The notes under the pieces were generated by a model, which worked only from the letters and a program-made list of their open reading frames with translations, ran no database searches and was not told where the DNA came from. This document shows positions 20,941 to 21,436 of a stretch of 21,436 nucleotides of DNA, one piece after another; positions within the stretch are counted from its first letter, which is position 1, and the number at the start of each line of letters is the position of its first letter. Position numbers and translations under genes: made by a program. The DNA comes from Phallusia fumigata (Eukaryota > Chordata > Ascidiacea > Phlebobranchia > Ascidiidae): assembly GCA_008931825.1 (NCBI GenBank), contig QXVZ01022438.1, positions 5,834 through 27,269 on the forward strand, in the 5' to 3' direction.

Positions 20941-21436
20941 GTTTTGTGCGTTATACGGCGTATCAAAAATGGGAAATAACTATTTTCTTCTTGCGCAATT
21001 CTGTAGTCGGTAGCTGTCAGCATCAGCGCCTGCCCAAGTAACATATTTAAACGATGTGACGTGTTGTTTATTACAGTATGTACTAAGCGCAAGCATCAAA
21101 ACTTAGAATTTTTGCACTTAGAAATGGGGGATACTCGCTTAACCAATTTGTACTCCACGACTATTAATCGCCTCGACACATTCTTAGCACCCACTAAAAC
21201 TTGAAAAACATACGTTTCAAAGTCTCTGTGTGGTGGGGTTGGATATATGCAAAAAATACGGTTTGTTTATTTGTTAAATACACCGTTGGCTTAAGTACAT
21301 TTTAAATGAAAATAAAGTCCAAACAGTAACGGCGGGTGTAGCTTTATGGGTCGAAAACTGCTGACATAACGGGAGTGCGACTAGAAAAGCTCATAAACGT
21401 AGTAGGCTATTAAGTTTGTGGACTGTCGGAAATACT

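Overview
The window looks like animal nuclear DNA, most likely from an ascidian tunicate of the Ciona type. The support is AT-rich sequence, short GT-AG introns (about 100-500 bp in most cases), spliced Golgi glycan-modifying genes, and decayed hAT elements with CAGTGG ends. The species call is inference. No prokaryotic feature, CRISPR array, rRNA or intact tRNA was seen.

Two kinds of gene can be reconstructed. (1) A galactose-3-O-sulfotransferase (Gal3ST family) gene lies on the minus strand from 8605 to 2794. Its four coding exons (8481-8605, 5291-5381, 4141-4255, 2794-3638) join in perfect phase to a 391-residue type II Golgi protein. (2) A DXD-motif glycosyltransferase is present as an inverted paralogue pair flanking the sulfotransferase. 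On the plus strand only its 3' part is present (exons 1-30, 273-423, 525-606, 891-1058, 1419-1599; 203 residues, in phase throughout). On the minus strand at 14219-16647 it appears as disconnected exons: a membrane-anchor first exon, a second exon, the DXD exon and the terminal exon, with middle exons missing at assembly joins.

Layout: 1-1704 plus-strand glycosyltransferase and poly(A) signal; 1705-2750 gene-free, with a cluster of CRE-like TGACGTCA sites; 2794-8605 sulfotransferase, whose large first intron carries one hAT-like element nested in another; 8606-14090 largely non-coding, with a putative promoter, a short direct duplication and a dispersed-repeat copy; 14219-16647 minus-strand glycosyltransferase exons; 16648-20744 two long near-identical tandem copies of the sequence upstream of exon 1; 20838-20940 a short tandem repeat; the rest has nothing recognisable.

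Six single N bases (4429, 10488, 14650, 15367, 15907, 18619) mark contig joins. Most lie at the boundary of a near-identical direct repeat or where expected exons are missing. Part of the repetition, including three copies of glycosyltransferase exon 1, may therefore be unmerged haplotypes rather than real tandem genes.

Functionally, a Golgi glycosyltransferase and a galactose sulfotransferase side by side would fit sulfated glycan or glycolipid synthesis, but that link is inference. I did not find a convincing undescribed system. The most informative points are the exon-restricted near-identity of the inverted glycosyltransferase copies, a splice donor that overlaps an in-frame stop codon, and the join-associated duplications.
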